This document shows, in pieces, positions 6,541 to 6,938 of a stretch of DNA of 6,938 nt. Source of the DNA: CAYLLT01 sp964591605 (GTDB lineage Bacteria > Planctomycetota > Phycisphaerae > UBA1845 > PWPN01); the NCBI GenBank assembly GCA_964591605.1, contig CAZQEN010000386.1:1-6938 (forward strand), given 5' to 3'. Under the pieces are notes generated by a model, which searched no databases, had not been told where the DNA came from, and worked only from the letters and a program-made list of their open reading frames with translations. The translations under genes were made by a program, and so were the position numbers. Every line of letters begins with the position of its first letter. Within the stretch, counting starts at the first letter, position 1.

Positions 6541-6659
6541 ATCTCCCATCTCACGTCTCACGTCTCACATCTCACATCTCACGTCTCACGTCTCACATCT
6601 CACGTCTCACGTCTCACATCTCACATCTCACATCTCACATCTCACATCTCACATCTCAG
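6541..6659. repeat. Heptamer tandem array, about 17 units of (A/G)TCTCAC
   Basis: Sixteen contiguous 7-base units run from 6548 to 6659, preceded by one diverged unit at 6541-6547. The first base alternates between A and G in the order A GG AA GG A GG AAAAAA, and the last unit ends in G. The triplet G-G-A forms an identical 21-base higher-order unit three times (6555-6575, 6583-6603, 6604-6624). On the minus strand it is a purine-rich GTGAGAT/GTGAGAC tract ending 47 bases before the start of the ceramidase-like gene, in its leader or promoter. A 7-base unit is suited to slippage, and length changes would alter spacing, not the protein. There is no spacer between units, so it is not CRISPR. 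Confidence 0.95.
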
Positions 6660-6938
6660 ATCCCCAATCACCCACCCCCTCCACCTCGCCCCCGCTCCGC
6701 CTGTGCGAGCTTGAGCCATTTCCCCCCAAAACGCAAGCCCGCCGCACGATGGTTGCCGGGATCCGATGCACCCAATCCGCCCAGGGCAAAGCGGAGAACC
6801 AAGCACGAGACGGCTCACCTCCACGCAGCTGTCCTGCGGACCCGCAGACCGCAACGCCCCGCTCCGCGTCGTGCTGCCCATCTGGAGCACCCGACGTGTT
6901 CTCTCAAGGAATCAGTCCACCCGATGCCCCGCACCGGA
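6660..6938. other. No convincing gene
   Basis: This stretch follows the heptamer array to the window end. A plus-strand frame opens at 6749 and stays open to the edge (63 codons), but it is rich in Ser, Pro and Cys, matches no family I know and has mixed third-position bases unlike the neighbouring genes. A minus-strand frame at 6642-6890 runs into the repeat array and is also doubtful. An ATG at 6924 with AAGGA 13 bases before it could begin a gene beyond the window, but only five codons are visible. Confidence 0.5.

Noticed and set aside
6541..6659. CRISPR array
   Set aside because: The units are 7 bases long and directly abutting, with no spacers and no cas genes nearby.
6749..6938. Start of a plus-strand gene running off the window
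   Set aside because: There are 63 open codons but no ribosome site, no known family features, and third-position usage weaker than in the real genes here.

Overview
The window is GC-rich DNA with three complete protein-coding genes and an unusual amount of palindromic and tandem-repeat DNA between them. The gene set fits a Planctomycetota-like bacterium or a related PVC/environmental lineage: a secreted S1/P1 nuclease joined to an M20 amidohydrolase, a short cytoplasmic ceramidase-like protein, and intergenic spacers full of hairpin repeats. This placement is an inference from composition and protein families. No rRNA or other marker gene is present to confirm it.

Layout. Bases 1-136 hold half of a palindromic repeat and the leader of the first gene. 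Bases 137-2257 (+) encode a 706-residue secreted two-domain protein, with an S1/P1-type zinc nuclease followed by an M20 metallo-amidohydrolase. Bases 2258-2842 are a convergent, gene-free spacer with seven hairpins. One of them is an 18-bp perfect palindrome that matches the repeat at the window start in inverted orientation. Bases 2843-4669 (-) encode glmS (608 residues, all catalytic motifs intact). Bases 4670-5119 separate glmS from the next co-directional gene and contain a possible glmS promoter, a 74-base cloverleaf-like nested palindrome and a three-copy 19-21 base tandem repeat. Bases 5120-6493 (-) encode a 457-residue neutral-ceramidase-like domain protein. Directly upstream of its start lies an array of about 17 heptamers (6541-6659). 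Bases 6660-6938 show no convincing gene.

How the genes relate. GlmS makes glucosamine-6-phosphate for cell-envelope precursors. The other two proteins are predicted hydrolases, one exported and one probably cytoplasmic. The large repeat-filled gaps and the convergent arrangement argue against a single operon. The genes look like independent transcription units, and no defence system, CRISPR array, transposase or RNA gene is visible. The most unusual points are the nuclease-amidohydrolase fusion, the palindromes flanking it, the cloverleaf-like element and the heptamer array in the ceramidase-like gene's leader.
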